The translations under genes and the position numbers were made by a program. Below the pieces are notes generated by a model. That model ran no database searches and was not told where the DNA came from. It saw only the letters and a list, made by a program, of their open reading frames with translations. A stretch of DNA of 64,000 nucleotides from Pyrenochaeta sp. MPI-SDFR-AT-0127 (Eukaryota > Ascomycota > Dothideomycetes > Pleosporales > Cucurbitariaceae), in assembly GCA_020747015.1 (NCBI GenBank), contig JAGTJM010000001.1:744001-808000 (forward strand). Reading direction: 5' to 3'. This document shows positions 34,701 to 45,800 of the stretch, piece after piece. How positions within the stretch are numbered: position 1 is the first letter of the stretch; each line of letters opens with the position of its first letter.

Positions 34701-35689
34701 CTGCCATCAGTGGTGATTTGTCTCTGGACATCCACAGCCTCACAAGTCGAGTCAGCAGGCAATTGTCGCGGCCGCCAAAAGGGCGAATTTTCGGGTACAA
34801 CGCGTGACAGGCATGCAATGGGCCGAGCAGCGTCTTGTTGCAGCCATAATCCGCGTTGTAATAGGAGGAGCAGCGCTTGAGCCCTCTCATCAATTATCAA
34901 ATATGACGATATTCGATTCAGGAGCTGGACGCTCCGCTTGGCGCCGCCTAACCTCAGACATGCCAGGGGAACCACGGCTCTCTTGAGCAGGGCATGGCTG
35001 GGGTGGAGCGCAGTCAGCGACCCGTCGCAGTGAGCGCCGGCCACCAATGCCATTTGCAGGTCTTGGCCGGGAGCAAAGCAAGAAGTTCAGAGTGCGCAGG
35101 CGAGGGACAGATTGGCCAGCGATCGTGGGCTCATCCTGCAAGCCTTGTGTAGCTGCATGCGTTGGCCCCTAGGCTGACCGGAGCAGCTCCACGCCGCCGA
35201 TTCGAGCGGGGGGGCTGGCAGGCAGTCGAGCGCGCTGCTTCAGCCGGGAGGCACCCGCAAATGTCGCCCAAACGACCACGGCGTCCAGGGCAGCCTCTGC
35301 AGCGGCGAATATTTGTGCGAGCCTGGTGGCCGCACACCGTCCCACGACGAGGGCCGTCACGGAGAGGGCATGTCAGTGCGCCGCGTCAAATACGGGGCGT
35401 GCCACTGCAGGCCGGGAGGCGCGACAGCGCGCAAGAGCATTGATAGCCGTGGTATTTGCGGTAGATACGGGACCAGGACGCGTGCAAGCAAAGCGTGTTC
35501 CTGGTCTGCACGCTGTCAGATGCAACAGCGCCGAGCCTATCGAAGCGTCGCCGGCCAGTGTAGTGCGGCGTCCATGGCGCAACTGTTCCTTGCTGTAAGC
35601 TGGCCGTGTCGCGCATCGGGCCTAGCGCCGTCGCTCCACTCTGCCTGCTAAGAGACGCTGGCCATTCGTTTTCTCAAACCTACGCCCGT
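31765..35689. other. Gene-free region upstream of the cyclin gene, about 3.9 kb
   Basis: This region lies between the UTP4 start and the probable cyclin transcript. Open frames on both strands (for example 33839-33408 minus and 34233-34880 plus) overlap each other, lack recognisable motifs and do not splice into anything I know. It is the longest stretch without a supported gene in the window. It may contain distant control elements, a non-coding transcript or a decayed gene. Confidence 0.4.
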
Positions 35690-37588
35690 CTGAACATCAA
35701 CCTTCCTCCTCTCCTCCCCTTCACCTTCTCTTTACACTTCTCCTCACTACGGTCGAGCACGGAGTCTTGGATCTGATGTGGTGCTGAGTGTTTCGGCCCT
35801 TATCTTTCCATAAAACTCCCCTTCTCCTGCTCTCGGTCCCCCAAACCCGACCGTCTCTCCTCGAATAGGACCGTGAAGAGTCTCAGAGCCTTCTGTGCCT
35901 TCCACCCCCATTCACCCCCCCGCCCGCCTCCTCCCATCGCCTCTCGCTGGACGCAGAGATAGCTGAGAACAAGCACTCGCTTTACTCGTCATCTGCTCCG
36001 TGTACAGCTGTCAGCCTCGACTTCTGTCCGACTAGCCCCGTGTGTCTCTGTGTGTGTGTGTGTAACTCCACTGTCGACATTGTGTCATTCGTTGGATCGT
36101 TTTCGGTAGGTCTCATGTCTCGCTTTGTTTCTTGTCGTGGTGTCCCTATGTCAATCTCCTGGACCGACTTCGGGTACCTCCTTTCGCTGTCCCTCCCGAT
36201 TAGGAAAGCCTTGGACACCGTGAGCCAGACTACACCGGACGGGACGGTATTCGTGTCGAAGGGATGATCGAGTAGTAGAGGAAGTCGGTGATGCGAAGAA
36301 AGAATCCGACTATTGTCCATCGGGGAATGGGAGGTGCGAGCCAAGGGAGTTGAAATGGTGCATGCATGCCGCACGATCGGATTGCATTTGCTTCTACGTC
36401 GATTAGAACTGTCTCGCCGAACGCCCCAGATCTCGCTTCGCTCAGAATTGCATGCCACAATCACGCTTCCGCAAACACCGGCTTCTTTCACCGCCTGCCG
36501 ACCTACACACAATGATAGCACTGGGTCATGCGACTTGGATGTGCCCGATTGGCTCACTGACGGCCGTCCACTGCCTGCACAACACCTGGACAACTGCGTC
36601 GGACACTTTGCTCTCTCACCAACATCATCTTGACCATGACACCTTGCTTGTCTGTCAGTATTGATGCGTAGTTCCATATTTCTCGCGACACTCCGTAATC
36701 TCCGAGCGGAACACACCTCATTCCAGTAAGGTGTACCATGGCCTCACCGATTACTACATTGGATAACTATCGTTTGGACTAGTCGACCGGATCTCGACAG
36801 CCACTCTCCTTCGTTCTCCTGGACGACCATTTTATCATGAACATCCACTGACCACATCATTGTTCAGGCACCACTAAAACCGGCTGTATCCCTACCTCGG
36901 TCTCCTGCGCCCGCAGTTCCTGAAGGACGTTCAATGTAAGCATTCGCCATCGTCGCAATATAACTGTTCGGCCCTAATCCTTGCTTAGTACGTGACTGCC
37001 AGCACTGGGATCCTCACATTCCAGCTCTTGGCGGCTCACCACTAGCCCAATCGGCGGACTCGTTAGCTCGTGCTCTGCCCAAAAAACACCTCCCTGTTCA
37101 CAGTGGTGCTCCCCGCACAAAACGAAACCGCGCTGATTTCACCCTGTCTTCTGGATGCAATTAGCAAGGGACTCGACTTCCTCGACTTCTTTTACTGTTT
37201 CTTTCGTGTTTCTGCACACCTCATTCGCTCTAAATTAATTTTCTAATCCTTTCAAAGGTACGGTTCCTGTTGCCCCGGCCTTGCATGACACAGGGTCGGA
37301 TCGGATTCCCACAGACATGGACTAACGCGATGTGCTGCAGGCTCTGTTCGTTATATCATATTACCGCCTCTCAACCTCCCGGAAATCACGGACCAGAGAC
37401 CTTCATTTACATACCCAACTAATTACACTCTTTCTTCACATTGCCTACCTGGCTGCCACTCTCTAATACGGTTCATGTACGAGCCATCCACTCACTTTAG
37501 ACCGAACGTATCATCGATCGGCATTGATCACGTCTATCCCGGAGAGTCGACGTCCACTCTTTCGACCAGCATCAACCACACCGCTAAA
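35690..37588 (+). promoter_or_regulatory. Putative long leader / core promoter of the cyclin gene with 5' UTR introns
   Basis: A strong CT-rich tract begins near 35698, and such tracts commonly precede fungal transcription starts. Downstream are a TG microsatellite (about 36040-36063) and at least two intron-like segments. One, at 37258-37340, has donor GTACGG, branch GACTAAC and acceptor TGCAG; another lies at about 36936-36987 (GTAAGC...GCTTAG). Several short upstream open frames lie here. This would make a leader of over 1 kb, as seen for growth-controlled G1 cyclin mRNAs. The transcription start itself is inferred. Confidence 0.45.
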
Positions 37589-38873
37589 ATGGCGTACCAC
37601 CAACAACAACAATCACAATCTCGCTACGGCCAGTGCGATTCGTACTTTGTCGAGTCGCACGATGATGGCATTTATGCTATTCGTGCCGAAGCCAGGGACC
37701 GTCAACGTGCAATTTCGAGGATGCAACAGCGAGCCATCGCCGAAGAGCTGTCAAGACTAACTGCTGATGAGTACCAAGAGGACATCATGCAGCACATGAT
37801 ACACATGGAGGTTAGTTATCCTCAGTTGAGTGGCCCTATCCATTATGCTAACAAACTGCCAGTCACAAACCCTGCCAGATGTCAACTCAATTGATATCCA
37901 GACAGAGATCCAGTGGTTCATGCGCCCTTACCTTCTTGACTTCTTGGTTGAAGCTCATGCCGCCTTCCAGCTACTCCCCGAGACTCTTTTCCTCGCTGTC
38001 AACCTCCTCGACCGCTACTGCTCCCGTCGTGTTGTTTACAAGCGTCACTATCAACTCGTTGGTTGTGCTGCCCTTCTCATCGCCGCTAAGTACGGAGACA
38101 AGAAAGATCGGGTACCTACAGTTCGGGAGCTGAAGTCTATGTGCTGCTCTCTCTACGACGACGAGATGTTCACTCAAATGGAGTGGCATGTTCTCCAAAC
38201 TCTCAACTGGATCATTGGACACACTACTGTAGATGCCTTCCTCCAGATCGCCCTCTCAGAAGCCCCATACGACGCCGAGGTCGAGCACATGGCCTTGTAC
38301 ATTGCGGAGATTGCGCTCTTCCACAAAGAGTTCGTTGCTACACGACCATCAGTCCTTGCTAGATCTGCTCTTGCACTCGCAAAATGCATCTTGTCTCGAC
38401 CCCAAGCACGAACTACCGAATGGGCCGGTGCCTACGACCCCCAGACCGTGGTAGGATTGTCCAATCACCTGTATCAGCCATCTCCGGTGCTCTCACGCAA
38501 GTACGCGTCGCTGCATCTCTCGAACGTGTCCACTACAGTCGACGAGTTCCTGCAACGACAGGCACAAATTGCGCGACGACAAGCAGCCCCGCCTACACCA
38601 CCACCTACAGTCACCTTGGAGGAGCCAAAGCCTGTTTCAGATGTATACGGACCCCAAACGCCCCAGAAGAACCCATATGGTGCTGCCGTGATGAGCAATG
38701 GGTGCCTCACTCCACCGATTACACCCGATAGCGATCAATTCGGGCACGGCTATGTTGTCAAGTCGCAACCGGCTTCAATATATCCTTCGACGCCCACTCC
38801 TGACCACAACTCAAACTTGCCACATCAAACCCAATACTACCACAGCACCTATCTCCACCCTCAGCACATGTAA
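37589..38873 (+). CDS. G1/S-type cyclin
   Basis: Two exons, 37589-37810 and 37863-38873, with a 52-nt intron (GTTAGT, branch GCTAAC, acceptor CCAG). The product is 410 residues from the ATG at 37589, or 448 from the in-frame ATG at 37475. The cyclin box is complete: MRPYLLDFLVEAHAAF, LFLAVNLLDRYCSRR, HYQLVGCAALLIAAKY, PTVRELKSMC and MEWHVLQTLNW, followed by the second fold with VLARSALALAKCIL. This arrangement fits the fungal CLN/Puc1 class that activates Cdc28/Cdc2 at Start. The N-terminus is Gln-rich (HQQQQSQS). The C-terminal about 120 residues are Pro/Ser/Thr-rich with several S/TP sites, a likely PEST-type degradation region. The later ATG has the better context (CTAAAATGGCG). Confidence 0.9.
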
Positions 38874-39766
38874 AAGATCCTCTCCGCTGAGGAACGCCTG
38901 TTGATCTCAACTGTCGAAAATTATCAACTGCCGTGGACGCTCAAAACGCCCATGAGCATCTCGTTGTACCAAAAATATTCGTGTATGAGCGTCATAGCGT
39001 GATCATTCATCCAGCATTTGCAAGCGTCTTTTTCCATTTCACTGCGATATCAAAGAGGTCCCCTTTTCTGTTAAGCATTTCCTATGTCATATCCGACTCA
39101 AAAAAATATAATGGGTCGTTCATCACTTGGCCTAATTGACCACGGTCAGATCAGGCTTCTCCCCTTTCTTGGATATAGCATCCATCTATGGGTAGTCCGA
39201 ATGGAGGACAAGCAACTACAGGCTGAAATTGGAACACGGATACCCCTCGGGGCGGTAGCAGCACAATTAAGCTTACTCGCAATTGTTGTTCGCTTAAGCG
39301 AGCAGAGATACCCTACTTTTCTCTTTTCAAAATTTAGTCAGACCCCATTTGTTCTCTGGGCGTCTGCGTCTCTTTTGCATATGCGGAGGATCGGTGAAAA
39401 ATACAGCATGCGGTAGGCATGGATCATGGGCTAGCCTAAATTTGTAGGGCTCATCAGATTGTACTTGACAGCGGGCTGAAAAGGGCTTATGACGAGCATT
39501 AGTTAGAGAAAACGGTTGCCAAATACAAGGGATTGGTCTTCCATGCGCGCGTTCTTCATTAGCCTTCTCCTTGCCCAGTGTTTCAGTTGTCAACGTTCTT
39601 CACGAGACGCATTGGGCGAGTGGACGCATTGCACCCTGCGCCGCAGGTGTTATCCACTCGATGCATGTTTCATGACGGTCAATGCAACGTCAAGTCTTAA
39701 AGATGGCTTTGCTCTGCTCATTTCAAAGTCTTATTCTACGATACCTTACTGCAAACGCTGGCGAAC
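38874..39766. other. Intergenic region, about 0.9 kb
   Basis: This region contains the cyclin 3' end and the promoter of the small membrane protein gene. It is AT-rich around 39000-39120. No coding signal is supported. Confidence 0.4.
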
Positions 39767-40298
39767 ATGACTTCGGTGAGTACACGGCGCTTGTGTCATC
39801 CTATCAGCGCTTACAAAAGACTAACTACTCCAGAACCTCGTTCCAACCCCAAGACCATCGATGGGCTACAGGTCCCTCTCAGCCTATACCGACGATGACA
39901 CCGCAGTGGCAAATAACCTGCTCTTGCCTCGATATGCTGAGTCTGACCCGACGTCCAGCCCGCCATCTCCCGCATCAATCGAGTCCTTTGACGTCCTGGA
40001 TAGCATCCCTTGGCGGCGAAGCTACATTTCACTAGATTCGGGAAGTAGCCAGGACCGCAGATTGGACAGACTGAGAAAGCGGTGTAGGGGAAAGAAAACC
40101 CGCATTGTTGCGATATTACTGCTCTTCATTCTCTTCGTAACTGGATGCACGCTTGGTGGATACCTTGCAGTTAAACACGAGAAAGACAAGTTGAAGGACA
40201 ATTGCTATGCTCGTAACGGTGGCGACAGGTGTGCAGAGCTAACCTGGGCGCGGTGCGTCGCACGCAATGGCTTCGGATACTGCGAGGGCTTCATGTGA
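39767..40298 (+). CDS. Small single-pass membrane protein with cysteine-containing tail, unknown function
   Basis: Exon 1 is only 9 nt (39767-39775, Met-Thr-Ser). A 58-nt intron follows (GTGAGT, branch ACTAAC, acceptor CTCCAG), then exon 2 at 39834-40298, giving 157 residues. Without splicing, an internal ATG at 39861 would give 145 residues. The N-terminal 85 or so residues are polar, with Ser/Pro clusters (PTSSPPSPASIESFD) followed by a basic patch (RRLDRLRKRCRGKKTR). A single transmembrane helix (IVAILLLFILFVTGCTLGGYL) comes next, then about 40 residues ending with four cysteines (NCYARN, RCAEL, ARCVARN, GYCEG). The basic patch before the helix predicts the Cys-bearing end outside. I do not recognise the family. 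The four cysteines could form two disulfides. Confidence 0.65.
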
Positions 40299-40940
40299 AC
40301 AACACGCCCCCCAATGTCGACATGTACACTACCGAAGAGCTCTCGGCATGCGCGTGAATGCGTGGCGTTGCGCAAAACCGGGGATGCCCGTGACCGTATT
40401 CCCCTGCAAGGATGCTCAGCTCTTGATGAAACCACCAGATGTGCCGCGCGGGATGCCGGCGAGCCAAAACGGGTTGCGACAGCAGGATTTTTGCCATTAG
40501 CAATCGACGGGCTGAGGTTTAAAAGGGATCATCGTGGCTGGAGATGATGAAGTATAGGGGCGGATTGGCTGATGGGCCTGCTGCACGTGTGTTTCGATAG
40601 CGTGATGCGCTGGCCGCTCGTAGGCTAGGGTAGCCCTTCTTGAGTGGCTGCGATCGAGATTGAGCCTGGACTGGACGATAGCGAGTACGCGTACCTCATG
40701 TTATTGCAAAAATTAGCGTACCATTGTTGTCGTGCTAATTACACTCCATCCATCACTTGAAAAATAATGCTCGAGATTCTGATCCGCTTGTATCCGGATT
40801 GGAGGCTCACAATCATGTATCACGTGAATCTTATCTTATCGCACTGCAAGCTACCTCTCTGCTTATTCGAAACATGTGACCTCACGCCTATTCCATCTGC
40901 CAGACCGTCTCGAAACATGGCACGAAGTCCGCAGTGAGGT
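40299..40940. other. Intergenic region upstream of the MFS transporter
   Basis: A 642-bp promoter-type region. A CACGTG-type palindrome (ATCACGTGAATC) lies near 40819. No gene is seen. Confidence 0.4.
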
Positions 40941-42824
40941 ATGGTCGAGAATGATAGCAGAGAGCCGCTGCTTCCACAACTCATTACCTCTCAGGAGTCA
41001 GCACCAATGCTGTCTCGTACTCCTTCCCCAACCCAACCCACGCCCAGCAAGCACTCAATATGGCCACTAGTGTCACTCCTTGTCTTAGTACATTTATCAA
41101 CGGTTCTATATACCCTTCCCCTCAACCGAGTGATCGAACTGCGTATATGTGAAGAGCACTATCAACGCCATGACTCAAGTTCCATCCAGAGCGATGGCAT
41201 CATCCCAGAGAAGCTGTGCAAAATTGATGAGGTCCAGCGGCAGCTAGCATGGTTACAGGGGATTATGGAAACAACGCTTGTCGTGTGCGGTATGTGATAG
41301 TGGTGTGACGGTACCTGCGTCTAGATTCCATCCACGGTTCGGCTAATACCTGGTACCACAGATTTCATCGTGACAATCCCGTTCAGCTTTGTTGCTGAAA
41401 AGTGGGGCGTAAGAGTTGTGCTTTGGTGTAATCTGGTTCCGAGATTGTTCATGAGTGCTTGGGCAATTGCTGTGGGTGCGTTTTATGTGAACAGGTGATC
41501 AATGAGTGAAGTGTGGAACTAAGTCTGCATCAGGGCGATACCATCACCTTCTTTCGACCAAGGCAATCATTGCGGGACCATTCTTCAATGTTCTTGGCGG
41601 AGAATGTGTCTTCCAGTCCACCATCTTTACACTGACATCGGCATTGACAAGCGGATATGTTCAGCGGCAAGTAACTTTGCAGTAATACTGATCAGTTACA
41701 GCCAAAGCTTACGTTCCGTAGGGCATCGTACTTTTCGTATATCAGCTCTACGTCGTACGTCGTTTCATTCATGGGTCCTACCCTTGCATCATTCACAATG
41801 AGCAAAAACTTATGGCTCCCATTCTGGATCAACATCGTACTTCTCACTTGCGCAATACCGATAATCAGGCTGCTTCCCAGTACACAAGTAGCGACCTTGA
41901 CAACGATAGCATCTGCCGAACCCAGTAGCAACATAGCAGAAGAAGTCGGGCCGCTACTTGGAGGAAGGGATCCTAGTCCCCATCGGTTCTCTAATGCGTT
42001 TGAAACACAGCCAGGCATTTTCCACAATATTTTTCAAGCCATACGTAAGATAATACGTCTAGTCACAGGTCGCCGGAACTTTCAGGTTCTTCTATGCTCC
42101 TTCTTTCTCACAGCTCTGGCTAGTTCGGATACAAAACTCCTTGTTCAATATATTTCGAAACGATATCAATGGACGTTCGCAGAGGTGAGCCTGTCTGTGT
42201 GCTGTGGAACGGGTATATCGTCTAACCCTGTGTCTAGGCTGGATACATGCTTTCTGCTAAAGCTTTGGTAAACTTTACATTACTTGCTATCGTCGTCCCT
42301 CGATTTATCCGTGCATCCATGTCATCAAAAGCAGTGCATGGTTCCGAAGTTCGTCTCAACATTCTCGGGGCCGAACTCAGTATCATAGTCTCGGTTGTTG
42401 GCGTGTTGTGCGTAGCATTGGCCTTCAAGTTCTGGATGTTACTTGCTGGTAAGCCGCCATGGTTATTGTTGTGTCACAGTGAGGCTGACCGTACTAGCAC
42501 TCATCATCTATGCTTTAGGATCAGCACTTCCCGTGTTCACAATGTCTCTTGTGAAGTCACCTCTAATTGCACTTGCAGACTCAGACATCCAAGACTTCAG
42601 CATTGTCATGCTTACCAAAACACTTGGCTCTCTGGTTGGTGCTCCTCTAATGACTGTTTTATGGGTGCATGCAATCAAACTTGGTGGCGCTGGCTTAGGT
42701 CTGCCATATTTTATATCCGCCGTAAGTGAGCCCTTCAAATATAAGCACCACGGGCTATGTATTAATCGATTCGCAGTGTGTTTATCTTGTTGCGGCCTTT
42801 GTTGTAGCGCGCCTGCGAGTTTAG
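40941..42824 (+). CDS. MFS transporter, seven exons, one GC-AG intron
   Basis: Exons are 40941-41289, 41362-41475, 41534-41666, 41722-42184, 42238-42448, 42498-42721 and 42777-42824; they close in frame to 513 residues. The intron after exon 3 has a GC donor (CG|GCAAGT). Only this site joins GYVQR to ASYFSYISSTSYV, as the family requires. Twelve hydrophobic segments can be traced, starting with WPLVSLLVLVHLSTVLYTLP and ending with CVYLVAAFVVARLRV. Landmarks are IPFSFVAEKWGVRVVLW (loop 2-3, motif A-like), SYISSTSYVVSFMGPTLAS, and ALADSDIQDFSIVMLTKTLGSLVGAPLM. It resembles fungal MFS proteins related to solute carrier 46-type transporters. The substrate is unknown. The stop lies only 37 bp from the stop of the convergent neighbour. 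Confidence 0.88.
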
Positions 42825-42861
42825 CATAGCATAATTTTAGAGTACTCATCGATATGAGATG

Positions 42862-45800
42862 CTATCCAATCCTCTCCGCACGAGTCGCAATCAGAGTTAC
42901 AAGAATCCCGCTGGCAGTACACATATATGCACTAACCCCAAAAGCACCTTGGACATCGAATTTAAACCTTGACCAGAGGATGCCGAAGAGTAAACTAGCC
43001 AGCACGAAGATTAAGAAAACAACGAGAGCGATCATATCACGATCCCAACCTTCCTGATAGTATATCCCCCAACCCTCAGCTGGCTGTCCTATCTCTCCTT
43101 GAAGTTTTCCACATGTTCGTTTCGGCAACTGGTCTAGGATCCAGGTGTCGTCTTTGTGCACGTCAGTCGGACAAGTAAACAGACTGGAAAGGTATTCTGG
43201 CGGAACTGGTGGATACGTAGCTGGTGGGCCTGGTATACAACGATACTCTGCTGTAGGTGAGGGTTCAACCTTGGGTGGTGGTGGGATGCACTCGCATGCC
43301 GTTGGTGCCGCAGAATTCGCTACACAGCATGGATTGTGATGGCGGACATCTACACTCCCACCTATGGGTAGGCGAAATTTGACAAAGAATATACCTTTTA
43401 CATGCTTCAAGGAGATCATGTGTAGGAAGCGAACTCGATATCGGATACACTGCTGGCGGAGGTACTGATGGCGCAAAAAGCAGAGTAGCGTTCGATCTGT
43501 CGTAACATCTTCAAGGCGATCTTGCTGAAGTACTTTTCTATGCCGGTTTCGGTGCATGCAAGCCAGTAAATGAAGATTCTGCTGCTGAGACTGGGTATTG
43601 CCAGGCGCCGGACAGACAGTAGCTGAGCAAGACGCGTTGTGCTGTGGTAGACCAGCCGTTTTCCTAGGCGTTTGTCCGAGCGCAGACAAGATTTTGTTGC
43701 ACGCTTTCTTGAGCCATTGAACAGGACGTGGTACGATGTATCGCTGGTTGCTTGAACGTTGATTGTACGGTGTCGCACAAACTTTGAGCCTTGGGGTGCG
43801 CTGCATATTGGCTATGAGCTCTGCAACACCACCCTCGCGGAGTTCTGTAACATCGCTATAAAGGGAATCACCACATGTCTAAAGGGTTGTCAGCACCTCC
43901 AGAGATACTGTAGGGAAATGGTCGAGCCGTACGCATTGCCATCTCAATCGAACCAAATGTTCCTCAAGAGCGGGCTCCAATTGACCTGTAGCAATCAAAA
44001 TGTCATCTGTCAGTAGCATCAATGCATCTACAGAGAGATACAAAGCTTTCTTTGCCATGAAAAGCATATTCTTCTCATGAAACATTCCATCAACAGTCTG
44101 CTTAACCTCTTCGACCCACAGCGTCCATGTACTTACATGTGCACGTTTTCGTGTGAGCCTGTGCTTAGTTATTTCCTCAGAGGTCAATTCTGTTGCACCA
44201 ATGTTTTCATTTCTTGGCGGTTTGGGCACAACAAAGGCTTGTACTTGAAGACGCAACGTTTTGAATGCTTCACTTCCGACAAGGAATTCTCGAAGGACCA
44301 CGAAGTCTTCGAAGACATCCTCGTGAACTGGACGTGTATTTCCTTGTTCACACTCCTCTTCTCCGTCCTCATCAGTGCTTTCATCACAATGCTCGCTTCG
44401 AACTACTTTTGGACTTGCTAGCCCGTCTTGCAGCTTGTCGATGATAGATAGAGCGAGCCATCGTGCTTTCAGTGCCACAAGTCGGGAAGCTAAATACTCG
44501 AGTCTGTCTTTGGCTTCACTACCTAGGTGCTCTGAATATACCGTGAATAATCGCCGCAGGTTTCTCTGTAGTCTTTCTGGCCCAATGCTAGGATTTTGCA
44601 TAGCACTCTTGTAAAGTGGTAACAAGACTTGATCGTCATGAAAAACCGATAAAAGTTCTTTTGTGGCCGTGGCGATTTGGACTGCAGAGTATCCACTAGC
44701 CTTAGAAAGGTCTGATGCCGAGGAGGCAAGAGATTCTACTGAGAATACGGAAGCAACTGAAGCGGCGTAGGACGAGACCACTGACATATTGTCGTCCTCA
44801 TCTCTTATCTGTACATGAATGGCACTCTGATATAAAGATTCTATGTTGTGAAGTTCGATGTCGACTGACTCCCCAGAAGGTGTATGCGACCGACAACTCG
44901 CACAGCGAATTAAGTTGTTAGCAGACAGCTGTTTTGGCGCACCAGGCAATGGTTCATCGTGCGAGAACTCCACGTCTTGACTGGATAATTTGTGATTACA
45001 CGTTGCACACGAATCTGAGTGCTTGTCTGTAAATAGCGAGGCCTCCGAATACATCTCTCCAAACAAAACAAAATTGTCTGGTTCGGTGTTTTGCCCCAGA
45101 AACGCACCACCTGCGTCATCATGCTCAACCTTCTCCACCGTGGTTGATATGCCATCTGTTTCTACATATTGTGTTGGATGAAGCTCCTCTTCGATGTTAG
45201 TGGCATGAAAGTTGAATTCTTCACTTTCGGTTTCCGTGATGGGCGGTGTTTGGGGCCCGAGGACGAAGGTAGTCGCTCCCTTCCTCGCTAGAGGATTTGG
45301 AACTTTATATCCGTCCTGGAGAAGTGGTAGCTGCGTCGTAAGCCTTCTAGGTGATTGCGTCGATTTTTCTCGACTTGTGTCTTGAATTTCAATGCCTACA
45401 TTGCCAGTCTGCTCGTTGGCCGCTGAATTAAGACTCATCGATGAAGACAATCTTCGCAATCGAGATGAAAACCCCAGCGCAAGTTCTGGATGTTTTTTCT
45501 GGTAGTGTGCTAGTCGAGCGTCTAATTTGAAATAAACCAGATCACAATCCTTGTCTTCACAGGGGTAGTGAGAGTAGGATGCCCTATGATTTTGTGCTGT
45601 GTGCATGGCTAATTGTCCTTTTCGATCCACACCTTGGTATACGGCATCGCAATTTTCAACACCGCAACGAAGAATTACTGGAACGTCAATTTCCAAAGAT
45701 GGTTCGGAATCCGATACCTTGATACCAAAAGGCACTGAGCTCAAGTTTTTCTGATGCTGTGATCTAGTAGGACTCAAGCTCTCTGACACAACATCAACGG

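Noticed and set aside
33408..34880. Frames of 143 codons (minus) and 215 codons (plus) in the gap upstream of the cyclin
   Set aside because: They lack any family signature, overlap other frames on both strands and have no plausible splice extensions.
36040..36063. TG microsatellite
   Set aside because: Simple repeat in a probable leader; noted as context only, with no special significance claimed.
43879..43932. Reading the 1665-codon frame as the full protein, ending LEVLTTL
   Set aside because: The end is intron read-through; a 54-nt intron with good borders connects RWQC to TCGDSLYSDV and the conserved-looking tail.
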